Program-made: the position numbers and the translations under genes
Shown: positions 41,465 through 53,689 of the stretch, piece by piece
Position numbering within the stretch: position 1 is the stretch's first letter
Layout of the letters: every line of letters starts with the position of its first letter
Origin: Apoda limacodes
Taxonomy: Eukaryota > Arthropoda > Insecta > Lepidoptera > Limacodidae
DNA: 64,000 bases
Assembly: GCA_946406115.1 (NCBI GenBank)
Contig: OX291552.1
Location: 5,270,001-5,334,000, forward strand
Direction: 5' to 3'
The notes under the pieces: model-generated
What the model saw: the letters and a program-made list of their open reading frames with translations, nothing else
Databases searched by the model: none
What the model was told of the DNA's origin: nothing

Positions 41465-41872
41465 AGGGGTTTCGTATCCAAAATGATAAAAATGGGACCC
41501 GCTGTTCGTCTCTCTGTCACAAGGCTGTATCTCATGAACCGTGATAGTTAGACAGTTGAAATTGTATTGCTGTTGCCGCTATAACAATAAATACTAAAAA
41601 CTAGAATAAAACGAATATTTAAGGGGGCTCCCATACAACAATCGTGATGTTTTGGCTCGTATTTGGTCGATATTGATAACGGCAACAGGTAGATGCTTGA
41701 AATATTCACAGAATATTTAGTTATATATTCACTTTAAAAATGAATAATTAAATTAAAATAAAACAAATATTAAAGGGGGGCTCCCATACATCAAACGTGA
41801 TTTTTTTGTCGTTTTTATAGATAATGGTACGGAAACCTTCGTGCGCGAGCCCGACTCGCACTTGGCCGAATT
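41465..41872 (+). mobile_element. Nonautonomous lepidopteran element with ggttccgta-type ends
   Basis: It starts with a ggggtttcgtatcc phrase and a gttcgtctctctgtcac segment, and ends ggtacggaaaccttcgtgcg followed by actcgcacttggccg. Other copies are near 42822-43190, 44540-44590 (inverted, partial) and 60338-60893. It has no coding capacity. Confidence 0.6.
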
Positions 41873-42006
41873 TTATTGATATCCTGTATATGACGTCTTG
41901 TGAATTATCATGCTTGTTGGTAAAAGTTGGACGAATAAGTTCCACTTTGCTTATTAGTATGTAAACGATATTGACATTTGTAATTTTAAAGTACAAAGTG
42001 TAAAGT

Positions 42007-42110
42007 ACAGATGTCTAAACTATGATCACATTAATTAATTTACTTACATTCTACTCAATTAAGTAGAATGTAAGTAAATTAATTAATGTGATCATAGTTT
42101 AGACATCTGT
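42007..42110. repeat. Perfect 49-bp inverted repeat with 6-base loop
   Basis: The arm 42007-42055 is an exact reverse complement of 42062-42110 (acagatgtctaaactatgat... and its mirror), separated by caatta. It lies in an esterase intron 216 bp before the next exon. Confidence 0.92.
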
Positions 42111-42325
42111 TTTAATAATTAGTGTTTAATTAATATGCGTATTCTTTATGTGACAAACATTTAAAATTTTAATTCATAAATTTTAATTATTATTTCTATG
42201 TGAAAATTTTCATTCCAAGTTTTTTGTGGAATATGTTTGGATAATGTAAATAAGATTTTTTACTGTACCATTTTTCTGGCAAATAAAGAAATTCTAATTT
42301 TATAAAACTCTGATTTCTTTTTCAG

Positions 42326-42511
42326 GATTTTTTAGCACTAATGATGACGTAGTTCCGGGAAACGCAGGACTTAAAGACCAATCATTTGTTCTACATTGGA
42401 TTAAAGAAAACATCAGTAAATTCGGTGGTAATCCAAAAGCAGTAACTATTATTGGATCATCAGCCGGAGCATCAAGCATTCATTTTCACTACCTTTCTAC
42501 TATGTCTAAAG
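42326..42511 (+). CDS. Carboxylesterase-like gene, nucleophile-elbow exon
   Basis: A 186-nt exon, acceptor TTTTTCAG and donor GGTAGG. Its phases (two bases in, one base out) fit the exons at 30372 and 47141. It encodes [31 protein letters not shown] and [14 protein letters not shown]. The Ser in GSSAG is the catalytic nucleophile of the esterase family, where most members have GESAG. The intron before it is 11.8 kb and full of transposon remains. Confidence 0.9.
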
Positions 42512-42821
42512 GTAGGTTCAAAATTATGTATAATATATCAACCAATATAATATAATCATAAGTGACACAGATAAAAGAATGAGTCACGTGCTAGTGAGAC
42601 TCACGCACCGTGGGTTCATTGCCACCATTTACGCAATTAAAACAAAAAGTGTGCCGCTAAGCGATCACCCGTCCAATGACCGAGGAAGCCTGACATTGCT
42701 TAACTTTGTATATCGTTGCCAACAAACAAATGTGTTACTGTGTCTCTTAATAATCGCTAGATGGCGCTAATACGTTTATTTAGGATGTTAATGGCTCGGG
42801 CCCGTCTCACACTTTGCCGGT

Positions 42822-43190
42822 TTTTAGGGTTCCGTACCTTAAAAGGAAAAAACGGAACCCTTATAGGATCACTTTGTCCGTGTCCTTGTCAAATACTCAG
42901 GTCTACTGTCCCTTTGAGTTGTGAAAAAATCAAACTTCTAAGCTAAAATTTTCCCAAATTTTCAAAACTCCCAAGGGAATCAAAACCTACCGGGTACTTC
43001 CCGTGAACTAAGAGTCTTGAAATTTGGTACGAAGCAACATTTTTAAGTACAGATAAAGGAAAAATTGCGAAAACCGTTAATTTTTAGTTACATCATATAA
43101 TAATGATATTTTTAACAATATACAACAACATATAACAAGTTTGCACGGAACCCTCGGTGCGCGAGCCAGAATCGCACTTGGCTGGTTTTT
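42822..43190 (+). mobile_element. Second copy of the ggttccgta-ended nonautonomous element
   Basis: It begins agggttccgtaccttaaaag, with gaacccttataggatcactt just after, and ends cggaaccctcggtgcgcgag plus cgcacttggctgg. Same family as 41465 and 60338. 43190-45140 contains only further short repeat pieces, including an inverted partial copy at 44540-44590. Confidence 0.65.
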
Positions 43191-45139
43191 TTTATTACTA
43201 ACTTCTCTTGAGGGAAGTTATTATAACAGGTCCGAAAATCGTAATAGCTAAATTTGCGTTTTCTTTACGTTTTGAGACCAATAAGAATCGTTTGCAATCA
43301 TTTTTAGAGTGATGTCTGTGCGTGTGTATGTATGTTAGCTATAGTTATGTTTTTTTGCCCCTCGATATCTCAAGAACCAATGGACCTCTCAATTTGTCTC
43401 GTGACCATATCAATCGATACCCCATGTCATGACTTAGATCTGAAAAGTTTGAGCAAAATCGGTCCAGCGGTTTGTTTACTATCGCTTAAAAAATATTTGT
43501 TTTCAAGACGCAAAAATATTCTCAAGAGAAGTTGCTCGTGCGGAACTTGCTACCGCGAACTAATTTTTTGTTTTGATACTTAAGAGCTGTAATCAACACT
43601 GTAATCAAGGCAAGTTTGAAGCTTGTTCTTAATCATATCGTTTATATGATAGGTACAGAAAAAACAAAGAAAACGTGTTTTCTGTTATAAATTATCCTCC
43701 CTTGTAAATTTTTATTTTTTATTATTTGTTAGATAATCCACCGTTATAACACATATGCTTTAAAAATTTTAGCCTTCTACCTATTTCGGTCTAAAAGTTG
43801 GAGCCCTTTTATGGTCAAACAGACAGACAGACACCGAAGGCTTAATGAGTAATGGCGCTGCGTTGGCTTGGCACCCTTTGGGTGCAGAATACTAAAAATA
43901 AAAACCTCGGGACAAACAAAATTCACTTACAGTAGATTCAAACATAATTGATTCAGAACTTGATATTGCTAACACATTTTAATCGACTAGGTGAGGTGGT
44001 TATCAGTTTGATACGTATGTATGTTATATTGTTAGAACTACATAAAATTCATATATGAGGTTTATGTAGGCTACCAAACAGATGTGCCAAATTTCAGAGT
44101 TGTATGTATGAATGCATGTATGTTTATGTGTGTCCACGTATTTTTAGAAACTAGTAACCGGTGTAACTAGTAAAGTGTACCAATTACCTAATAGAGCCCT
44201 ACATCAAGTAAGGAACCCAAACGCCAAATTTTAAGTTTCTAGACTTAGCGGTTTGGGTTGATATTTCATTGAATCAGTCAGTTTCTTTTTTATATATACT
44301 TACAGATAGATGAGGAATTTGAGATAGAAAAATGATTTTTATCGTTTCTCATTTTGAGCCTACTACATTCCAAAATCATAAAGGTTGGAATTAGGTAGAG
44401 TGATTTAAATATAGATATTCCTGAAATCCCGGAATTTCAATTTCAATTGGGAAATTTGGTTATTATTATCTGATACATCCCTTTAAACTATTACGGAACT
44501 CAAGATAGAAGATAAAAGAACATTGTGTAAGGAAAAAAACCGGCTAAGTGCGAGTCTGGCTCGCGCACCGAGGGTTCCGTACAAACTTATTATATGAAGA
44601 TAGTTCTTCCATCACGAGATCAGTCCGCAGGTCTATCCCTTAATTATCAGTTTTTGGTTTTTCTCCTATATTTGTGATCTAACATCTTGCTTTTTGCCAA
44701 ATTTCATGATTCTAGGTCAACGGAAGGTACCTCATAGGTTTAGATTTATTTGTGTCACAATATGCGACAAAAATGTCCGTATTTTGAGCATAATTTTTTA
44801 TAGTTTTGACTTAGGAGCTTGATTTTTTTACAACTTTAAGTGACTATAGACTTTAGTATATGAATTTAATTTTAACATGCTACCTCCACGCGTTATTGAG
44901 TAAAATGGTCTAAACAAACTTTATTTGAATATTTTATAACTACAAATTAACGAATTTCGGATTTTGCCTATATTTCTGATAAGACCTTGCTTCGTGTTAT
45001 TAAAAACCTATTATTAAAAACTTAAGTATTGATTATCTCAATTGTGGTAGGTTGTTGAACCTAAATAAACCACGCCTGTCGGTCTTAATGTCCTCTAAGA
45101 AGATATAAAGTAATGAATATGAAACCATGGAAATTAACC

Positions 45140-46240
45140 GTTTTACGGCTAGCATCCTGGAGTGGCCGAGGAGCAAGAAGGAAGTCGAGTGGAGGATTGA
45201 CCAGTCAAAAATGAATCGGTATTATTCACAAAAAGAGCCTCAGACTTTTCATCAGAGGGATCAGACCTAGGAGTTGCAGAAGAATCTACTTCTACCTAAA
45301 AGTGCTGAACTGCATTAGCAAGGGCCCCACTGGCTTGAAGAAACTTAGCCAGTCCTAAATTGCATTCACCCAGAAAATTGGCACCAAGGAGTAGATCTAC
45401 CGAACTGGGAAGATGATAATCGGGATCGGCCAACGCGTTGCAGCAACAGACCCGTTGTTAACTTAGTGATTTCCGGCGTAAGCAAAACTTGGTAATGATA
45501 TCATCCATCGCCATGATTGAAATAGTCCAAAAATAAGAGAATTATGGAGGGGCGAAATAACAATAGCAACTTGTCCTCTAAGCCTCGAATCCTTGAGGCC
45601 ACCAATGCCTCAAATAGAATCCGCAAAAGGGCCCTAGATCTAATCTACCCACTTCGAGCAACTGTTTCTTCGGATGAGCCCTAGGAGTGAAAACTACCCT
45701 TGGTTAGTCTGCAAAATAACCGGTAGTGGCTATCCCACAATCGGCTCATCCAGTGCACTGAAATTAGGCATTATATTCCCCGACTCTAAACACACCACTC
45801 AGCGGTGCTCATAAATCATCCTTCGCTTGCTTCGTGGACCGATGGCTTCAAACATAAAAAAGGTGATTCAGCCCACGACAACAGTAAAAGCAGCTTGGCT
45901 GTGGTGGTGTTTGCCTGGTTGCTGTCCCAATGACCCTCGAAATTGTACAAGAGGCACTTTGGAGCAGAGCCGTGGTGCTATGTGTAGAGGTGGCTGAAGG
46001 AGAGCGGCAGGGAGGAGAACAGACGGAAGACTCTCTGCCCTCCGACACTCATCTTCAAGAAATTTCTTCACATCGGAAAAAGTATGGACAATGGTGGCCG
46101 GTTTACCGCCACAAACAAACTCAAAACGGCTCCTTCGTTCTGGTGGGAGTCTGCAAAGGGGACAAATGGACAAGTTAAAAGGAACAATCAACGATTTGAC
46201 TATGATGCCACGGTCTAGCCGTAAACCTATTTATAAAAGA
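45140..46240 (-). mobile_element. BEL/Pao gag-protease fragment
   Basis: On the minus strand 45850-46190 encodes CPLCRLPPERRSRFEF and VKKFLEDECRRAESLPSV, a gag C-terminal region of BEL/Pao type. Further left, DPDYHLPSSVDLLLGANFLGE at about 45370-45430 is the end of the BEL-type aspartic protease domain. Frames are broken. The remaining 46240-47140 has no recognisable feature. Confidence 0.65.
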
Positions 46241-47140
46241 ACGCCACTCTACTAAGTCATCATAAAATTTAGGCAGGTCTTAATTTGGCAAGAAAGAAGG
46301 AACCCACGCAAGCCTCCAGCCAAATCAGTTCTAGGTGTAGCAATTTTAAATAAATTAAGTTGTTAGTTAACTATTTAAACTAAAATAAACTTTCACACAA
46401 CAATTTACACAAAGAATGAACAGTTATCAAAATAACAAAAAAGCTACCTTTACCTAAAACCTAACAAGAAATAAAGTGTTATGTTTTAATGTATGCCAAC
46501 CCAGTTGCAAAAATAGTTCAAAACAGTATCAAAATAATACTATTGGTTGGAAAAGTGCCATAAAAAGTGCCATATCCGTAATAAATGCAAGTTCAGTCTT
46601 GAACAAATATGAGATATAGGTAGTACGGTAAGCAATTATCCAGTGGTTCACAACCATGCTCTGCTACCAATGTTCTGTTTTGTCTTATTGACGGGAAAAG
46701 CGAAACCTATGATTATAAACTTTACGTATTGCTTACCTTAGTGGTATATTGTTGTACCTACATGGACCACGTCTGTCTGTCCTAATTTCCTCTAAGGGGA
46801 CCAAATGGAGCCTTAAATTATAGTAATTGAGTATAAAAGTATTTGTTTACGAGTAAGTGTGATGAAAAAATACTATTGGCAATAAATCACGGTTCCCTGT
46901 ATTCAGAAATTCTGGGAATGTCCATATTGATATCAATATTTTAGTTGCGAGATCAATCGCACTATTTTATTCTGAACACTGATTATAATATAATCTGTCG
47001 TCAACACCGGGTTCGTGTATATGTAGGTTAAGCCAATAGTTTTTTTTAGTGTGTTGTACAATCGATCGAGTTTTAATTTTTTGCTAGATATAAAGTAACA
47101 GTAACACACGGTTTCATAACTTTTTATGTTTGTATTTCAG

Positions 47141-47337
47141 GCGCATTTGCTAGAGGTATGGCTCACAGTGGCACAGCTCTTACTCCAGGGTTATTTAACA
47201 AGAATCAAACTAAAAACACTCAATCTGTGGCAAAAACCTTAAACTGTCCCACCTCTACGAGTGAAGCTTTGGCGCAATGTTTAAGAAACAAACCTGTAGA
47301 TGTCCTCGTGAGAGCACAAAGAACATTAATTTCAAAA
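47141..47337 (+). CDS. Carboxylesterase-like gene, third visible exon
   Basis: A 197-nt exon after acceptor GTATTTCAG; the donor GTATAT at 47338 is weak. It encodes GAFARGMAHSGTALTPG (the SGLF---I--SG-A--P block after the nucleophile), then AKTLNCPTSTSEALAQCLRN and VLVRAQRTLISK. It ends in phase 0, matching the exon at 48901. Confidence 0.85.
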
Positions 47338-47453
47338 GTATATCCTTATTATATTTATCAGTTGGGTAACCGATTTTGGCTCGGGAACGTAAAACAAAAA
47401 TCCTAATAAAAATTCATTCTAAATAACTAAAACAAAAAAATGACCGTATACAT

Positions 47454-48640
47454 TAATCCGTCCAGGTCAGGGTACTGCTACTTCGCTAGTTAAAATAACT
47501 GATGACATTCGATTGGGAATGGAGAACAAGCAGGTGACAGTAATTGCATTACTTGATTTTAGCAATGTTTTTGATCCTGTTGATTTTGACATACTGTTAG
47601 CACGGTTACGCTCTCTTAACATATCTCCAACGACAACTGACTGGTATCACAGTTACTTGTGTGGACATCGGCAACGCATTTAAGTTGATGATTATTCATC
47701 TTCCTGGTGTGATAATTCTGCCGGTTTCCTACAAGGTCCCCACTTGTCTTTACTATTTTCATAATTCTATTACATTTAAATTTTTTTCTTTCAAACTCCC
47801 AAGCCTCCTTAGAAATTTAAACCTAGCAGTAAACACTTTTAATGCAGATATTACACAGATTGTAGCCAGAAGGGTAACACACAGTTTAAAAATAAACCTG
47901 AATAAAACACAGGTTTTCATAGTATGACGCTCAAGACTCATTAATAAAATCTCTCCATTATGTGTAATAATGTTTGTTTTCCTTTTAGCAAATGTGTAAA
48001 ATAGGCATTTACGTTGTCTGGGCATCATCAACTGAAAGAAATAAGTAGAAAACTGTTTGCCTATATAAAGTCCAGAAGACTTCTGAACTGCCAGCCCATT
48101 CCTACCAAAATTGCGCTTGCACAGTCATTACTTCTCCCGGTTCTCGACTATGGCGACGTATGCTTTCCGGATCTTACTGAAGAGCAGTAAAACAAACTTG
48201 AGTGGCTTCAAAATTGACCTATACGGTTTATATTTGGTTTACGCAAATATAATCATGTACCAGTGTTTCGTTCTAAGCTCAAGTGGCTCTCCATTCGCCC
48301 ACGCCGGAATACACACCTTCTTTCTCTTCTTAATTCCAATCTGTTCATTCCTTCATCACCAACTTATCTAAAACATTGCTTTGAATTCCTTGGCTCTTCT
48401 TTACAAAATCTTAGATCTACACATTTACTCCTAATGATTCCTTCACATTTCTCTCATTTTAATAACGATTCCCTTACAGTTAAATCTATAAAACTACGGA
48501 ATACTTTATCACTCACTATCAAACAAGCCCAAAGCTCTAAAACGCAGGATAAAATTATTATCGATCACATTAATATTTATTATTTTACGAATAAGACATG
48601 TTATTTTGTGTACGACTATGTAGTAGGTATCATGTAAGTA
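47454..48640 (+). mobile_element. Degenerate LINE ORF2 inside an esterase intron
   Basis: Pieces read GTATSLVKITDDIRLGMENKQ, VIALLDFSNVFDPVDFDILL and later PTKIALAQSLLLPVLDYGD, the RT motif 1-2 region and the C-terminal region of an I/R1-like LINE. Much of the RT core is missing. It is the same family as 38642-39120. Confidence 0.7.
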
Positions 48641-48900
48641 TATGTAAATATTTATATCATAATGTATTTAATATGAAGTAATATGTATTTGTCTTATTTA
48701 TATCTATTATTATAATAACACACTTGTTTGCTTTTATTTACATTTATATTACTTTCTTGTTCCGAGTTTCTGTACTAAAACTCTCAACTGTATATACAAC
48801 TTATATTTTTTTGTGCAGTAAAGAATTAATTACATTACTCAATAATTAGATGTTTTAAGTATGCAATAACCTATTTTATACTTAGAATTTAACTTTTCAG

Positions 48901-49066
48901 GATTGGCATATAAGGTCATCACCTTTTTTACCAACAATCGAGTCATCGGATGTCAAAAACCCCTTCCTGACACAATGTCCACACCACCTTCTTGAGACGG
49001 GAAATGTACTCCAAGTACCATTCATAATAACGGTTACTGATGATGAAGCACTAGTTGACCTGGCTG
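48901..49066 (+). CDS. Carboxylesterase-like gene, fourth visible exon
   Basis: A 166-nt exon, acceptor AACTTTTCAG and donor GGTAAG, beginning in phase 0. It encodes DWHIRSSPFLPTIES, NPFLTQCPHHLLETGN and VPFIITVTDDEAL. Family knowledge: this is the FxPxIE ... P ... G--xVP-I-G-T--EG block. Here the usual T-x-x-EG is read as TDDEAL, so the motif is changed. It ends with one base of a split codon. Later exons with the catalytic acid and His were not found in the window. Confidence 0.8.
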
Positions 49067-49199
49067 GTAAGAAAAAATATCTGTCTGTGCTGTCATACAC
49101 CAGTGTCCACGTTATAATTGTAAAGCCTACTTAGCTACGATAGTTTTCCTTTTAATTTTATTATATATGCTACTCCCATAATTTTTTACACACCCAAGA

Positions 49200-49570
49200 A
49201 CGCCATGTAACGACAATGGTCGTTATCGTTTCCAGCAGCAGGTTGAAGTAAATAATGATCAACTTACAAGAATTCCGTACCCAAAGGGTAAAATTATTTG
49301 CAAAATCTTACCGTGGGTTTTGACATTCTACCACTTTTTGTAATATATACTTTTTGCTTATTCGTACTTACCTTGATACTGCTATTGCTTTTCCTATTAC
49401 TATAAGTTTCACATATTCAAGATCTTTTTTAACTTCACCACTTCGTTGAGTGGGATTTTGTAATTCGGCTAGCTCCTTATCGTCCTTCTGTAACGTAGCA
49501 AGCATCTCTATTGTTGAAGGACATTTAATTGTCTCAGTTCTACTCAATGCGTCTGCTTGTAAGTTTATAT
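49200..49570 (-). mobile_element. Gypsy LTR edge and pol linker fragment
   Basis: The 53-bp phrase from cgacaatggtcgttatcgtt to gatcaac nearly repeats 59503-59555. On the minus strand, 49380-49530 reads LATLQKDDKELAELQNPT, similar to the linker at 32.04-32.1 kb before a Gypsy integrase. The two similar phrases 10 kb apart are probably LTR edges of one family, but may be separate insertions. Confidence 0.5.
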
Positions 49571-49734
49571 ACTAGCCTTTACATGTTGTAAATTGGTCGT
49601 GAATTCGCCTTTATACTATATAGGAGATTCTTTTTCGGTATTTGTCTTTGCTAACTTGTATATAATATTAGGTCCTTACATATGAAATTGATGTTTTATA
49701 TGGAATAAGCAAAACTATTTTTTTTTTAATTTAA

Positions 49735-50580
49735 TCAATTAAAGTAGGTACCGTTGTGATCTATGCACTTTTGCCGTTTTATAGGGAGTTTATTGATTCT
49801 TTTACTGAAAAAATTGCGGGAAGCTTTGAAGGTGTTTTGGACTGCCTCATCTGAATTGAATTTTTTACCAACTAAGAAATTATCCAAATTCCGAAAAAAG
49901 TAGTAATCAGTTGAAGCAAGGTCCGGAGAGAATGGTGGGTGACGGAGACATTCCAATCCTAGCTTCTGTAGTTTCGCCACCGTCTGTTGTGCAGTGTGTG
50001 GTCTAGCGTTGTCCTGCAGCAGCAGTGAGCTAGAGTGGTTGACCAATCTCGACTGTTTATCGGCTAGCTTTTCCATTCTGGTTTCCAGTCGTCGGCAATG
50101 CAGATCTGCCGTAATTGTCTGGCCAGATCTTAGGAAGCTGTAGAGGATGGCACCAACGCTGGACACTAACCAGTACCTTTTTTTGATTCAACTTTCGCTT
50201 GGGGCACGATTTAGCTGGTTCTCCTGGATTTAACCATGCGCGCTGAGTGTTTCCGATTATCGTATAGGATCCATTTTTCTTCCATCCTTAACTCTGACGT
50301 ATTTTCAGATGGATCCGATTTCCACGATCACTTTCAATTCCTCATTGACAACTGGGGTCTCCGGCCGTCTACGAGGTTTGTTCTGGAGGTCAAAATTTCC
50401 AGAACGAAAGCTTTGAAACCAAAAACGTATTGTGTTTTCTTTTACAGTGGCTTCTCCCTACACATCATTAATCCTTCGAGCTGTTTCTGCAGCTCTTGTA
50501 CCACGAAGGAATTCGTATTCAAAAATAATGCTATATATAATGTTTTCCATATTGAGCACAAAACGATGTCAAAGCAAAAT
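49735..50580 (-). pseudogene. mariner transposase, degenerate
   Basis: The minus-strand frame 49735-50166 has SSLLLQDNARPHTAQQTV (second catalytic Asp) and HPPFSPDLASTDYYFFRNLDNFL (third Asp, DD34D type). Upstream in other frames are RGTRAAETARRIN (helix-turn-helix), IRFWFQSFRSGNFDLQNKPRRRP and EEKWILYDNRKHSA (around the first Asp). Several frameshifts or stops separate them, so the enzyme is dead. Terminal repeats were not located. Confidence 0.85.
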
Positions 50581-50639
50581 TGAATGACGCTAAAACAAAT
50601 GAATTATTACATTCGAAACACAAATAGACTGGCTTAAGA

Positions 50640-53150
50640 GGATACTCTTAGCGGCGCCACGCAGCGGGCTTCATACAAACGAATTTCTCACTTATTTTTG
50701 GCACTTGCGTGATTGCTTGGTCTTGGTGGTTTGAGATCTGTGAACAATGATGCATTTCCATTCATGGTCACAAAAGTCAGTCTTAAAGTATATTTTCTCG
50801 CACTCTTCGGGTGATATTTGCAATTGTCGTATTTGCGATCAATACACGGTTTTACTATCCATGTCATGAGCCCAATTACAATCGGGTAGAAGATTCTTAA
50901 AGTCGAGAAAATCAGATATGGTCATTTCTTTGACTATGAATGGGTTACCTGCTTGTTTAGCCCATTCGATGGGATGGATTCGGAATCAGCATACCACTGA
51001 TCGGGCGTAAATATGGTTTTATTCTTTGCCGATCTTTCGAGTAGTGCATGTACGGAATCGCCCTCATTTTGCATATGGCCTTTTTCCAAGTAATCATGAT
51101 TTATTTCTACTTCGTAGTCCTTAGATGCTCGTTGATACGCAGAGAACACAATACGATTTCTGTTTTGGCCGGAACAGTTATCCGACCAAAAATAAAAAGT
51201 TTTAACTCCTTTTTGTGCATGAGTATCTATAAAATCGTACAGGCAGCTTGCTACCTCAATTGAATCTCTTTTTGCTGTACTCTTATCCCAGACGTAACAG
51301 GTACCAGTTTAATTGCCCAGATCGTAAACAGTAAAATTAAATACGGTGAGTTTTCTTCTATAATATAACACACTGGTTTCAGCATGTGGAAGACCATGCA
51401 CCTTCTGCAAATCATATACTGCACAAACGGTGTTGTTAGATACAGTTGCAAGTTGTTTTTGTTTATTTTTTAATTCTCGAGCAATAGTTTTGTTCAGCAA
51501 ATGCGAGGTATATTTTTAATGTTCTGCTATTGTTAATGGTCTTTCAATATTCTTTTGTGCATGGCAAACGTCGCACTGATCTTTTTTAGGCACATGAAAC
51601 CCTAAATTGAAATGTTGATTTATAATGTCTCTGTATTGTCTCAATTTCTTAACTTTGTTGCGTTCGTCAGGATCTATCCATTCTTTATACAAAATGTACA
51701 TTTTCGCGTAAGATAGTGATCCGTCCAAATTTAGTTTAGAGGATCTGCTGCGAACTTAATGTGACTCTATCGGTACAAAACTTTTAACATGACTGCAAAC
51801 ACTCGAGATCATTTCTTCTGTTATTTTTATTTTGTGAGTAAGAATACGCCCACGCTCATCTTGACGTACAGTGCCTAAATCTGACAATTTATTTAAAGCC
51901 GAGAATACTAAACCTTGTTTGATACCTAGTGTGTGCAAAAACATTGTTTTACACACTTTTATGGTTGTTATAGATCCGTCATCTTTATATGTTGGTGGTT
52001 GGTAATGTATATCTTATAGTAAATTGTCTTTTTGAATCAGTTTCGGTGGTCCAACGTCTTTTTTGAATTCTTACGCAAAATTTATTGATATACTCCCACT
52101 GTCTTATTAGTTCAACTTAATCCCAAAAATTCTTAAAAATTTTGTTTCTTGATTTCTCGTCAAACTTATTAGAGCAATTTAGGCGACATTTTTCATGACA
52201 AGGTGGGCCTTGTTGTCGAGCTTTGTTAACTTTCCACATCTGCTTTTGTATTCTTTTCCTAATTTTCTGTTAACTTTTCGCTGCACTTCTTTCCAGTTAG
52301 TTTTGTTTAAAATTCTTTTTTTTCCTAACTTTTCTTTAGGTGAGTTTATACGTTTTTTCTTACCATTACAATTTGGAGAAGAAGAAGAGAATCAGATGAA
52401 TAATTGGACTCAAAATCCTGAGATATAACAGAAGTTACAGCTGGTGAAGCTATACTTTGAGCAACTGACAATAGAGTACGACAAACTGGTGAACTTGTTT
52501 TACACGTCCAAGTTCTACAATCTGTTCAGATACAAATGGAGATATTAATTGCATCGAATCATATTCTGGCAAACTTATGTCTTTTTGTATTAACAGTGAA
52601 GGTGAATCACGACCCTGTTCATTAATCATGGGATTGCATGAATGTAAAAAAGCATTTTCATACAGAGAATCATTGTTTTGTGTGTTATTTGTTAAGGTTA
52701 CCGCGTCAGGAGATCCTAGAGTTGAAATGATATCAACTAAAGACTGATTTTCTAACTTGTTGACTGTTTTTTCCAGGGACAGATTTTTTTCTTTATTTAA
52801 TATCGAATCAGGCATAAAATTAGAACCAGCGTCAACCTCATTCAACAGAGTTTCGTTTTCTTTATTGTGTGACAGGTTTGTTGCAAAACTAAACATTTGT
52901 GGGTGGTTAATCAGACTCTGTACATTCTTGGGTTCTGTTTGATTTACATCGTCAGATAAATTGTTTACTTTTTTAATTTGCAAGACTCGACAATTTTTTT
53001 CAGCGTATATTTTTTCGTTCTGAAGATAATTTAGTAATTTCTTTTTTGGGGGCAGATTTCTTCGTCATCGCTATTTTCAATCACATCAAGCAGTAACATT
53101 TCTTCATCAGTCAAAGGTTTTCGTAATGGTGATTCATCTAAACAAGACAA
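50640..53150 (-). pseudogene. Degenerate DDE-like transposase-derived gene family member
   Basis: Minus-strand frames read in order: an acidic N-terminal domain (DEEMLLLDVIENSDDEEICPPKKK, then an Asn/Ser-rich 177-codon frame at 52450-52983); KTMFLHTLGIKQGLVFSALNKL; DGSLSYAKMYILYKEWI; FHVPKKDQCDVCH; FYFWSDNCPGQNRNRIVFSAY; and a final MTISDFLDFKNLL ... SPEECEKIYFK. This order matches an uncharacterised arthropod family with a DNCxGQNxN core resembling an RNase H-fold transposase. An acceptor-like tcttgtttag precedes the first exon at 53150. At least three stops or frame breaks make this copy a pseudogene. Family name unknown to me. Confidence 0.6.
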
Positions 53151-53504
53151 AATTGGTAAATATTAAAAAATACATTAGCATGTTACCTATATTCTATTAA
53201 ACATATTTGTAAAATTTATGCTTAGGTAGGTACTGCCAAAGAAGGAAAAGAAAACACTGTTTTTTTACGACATGCACTTTGCCAGGTTTTTACTCGCATT
53301 AGAAGTGTACAATGTTAATAAAACAACTGTCATAAAAACGAAAGAATTATAACAATTAATATTATTATCAATTTAGAATATATAATATGTAAATGCTATA
53401 AAAACTTTAATTAGTTCGTAAACTTTTAGAAGTAAATGTATGCAAGTGTTTAAGAATAAAAAAATAAGCAACCTAAAATATCAGCGTATAAGTGTGTAAG
53501 TAAC

Positions 53505-53634
53505 CACTTGCACATTGCAACCGGCATATACGAATGGCGAGCGCGGACTAAGGACGGCGTAATAGTATGCGAGTGGTAGGTACCTGCTTCTCCTCGGGAC
53601 TGCGAGCGCGTGGGAATTACGTAAAAGTATAGAT
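53505..53634. repeat. Dispersed repeat, copy 1 (~130 bp)
   Basis: The phrases cgaatggcgagcgcgga, ggcgtaatagtatgcgagtggt and cttctcctcgggactgcgag are shared with 58507-58636. The other copy has an extra ~20-base segment. Function unknown. Confidence 0.75.
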
Positions 53635-53689
53635 TTTAAATCATCAATAAATAATCGTCGTTCATGCGCCATACTCATACTCATACTCT

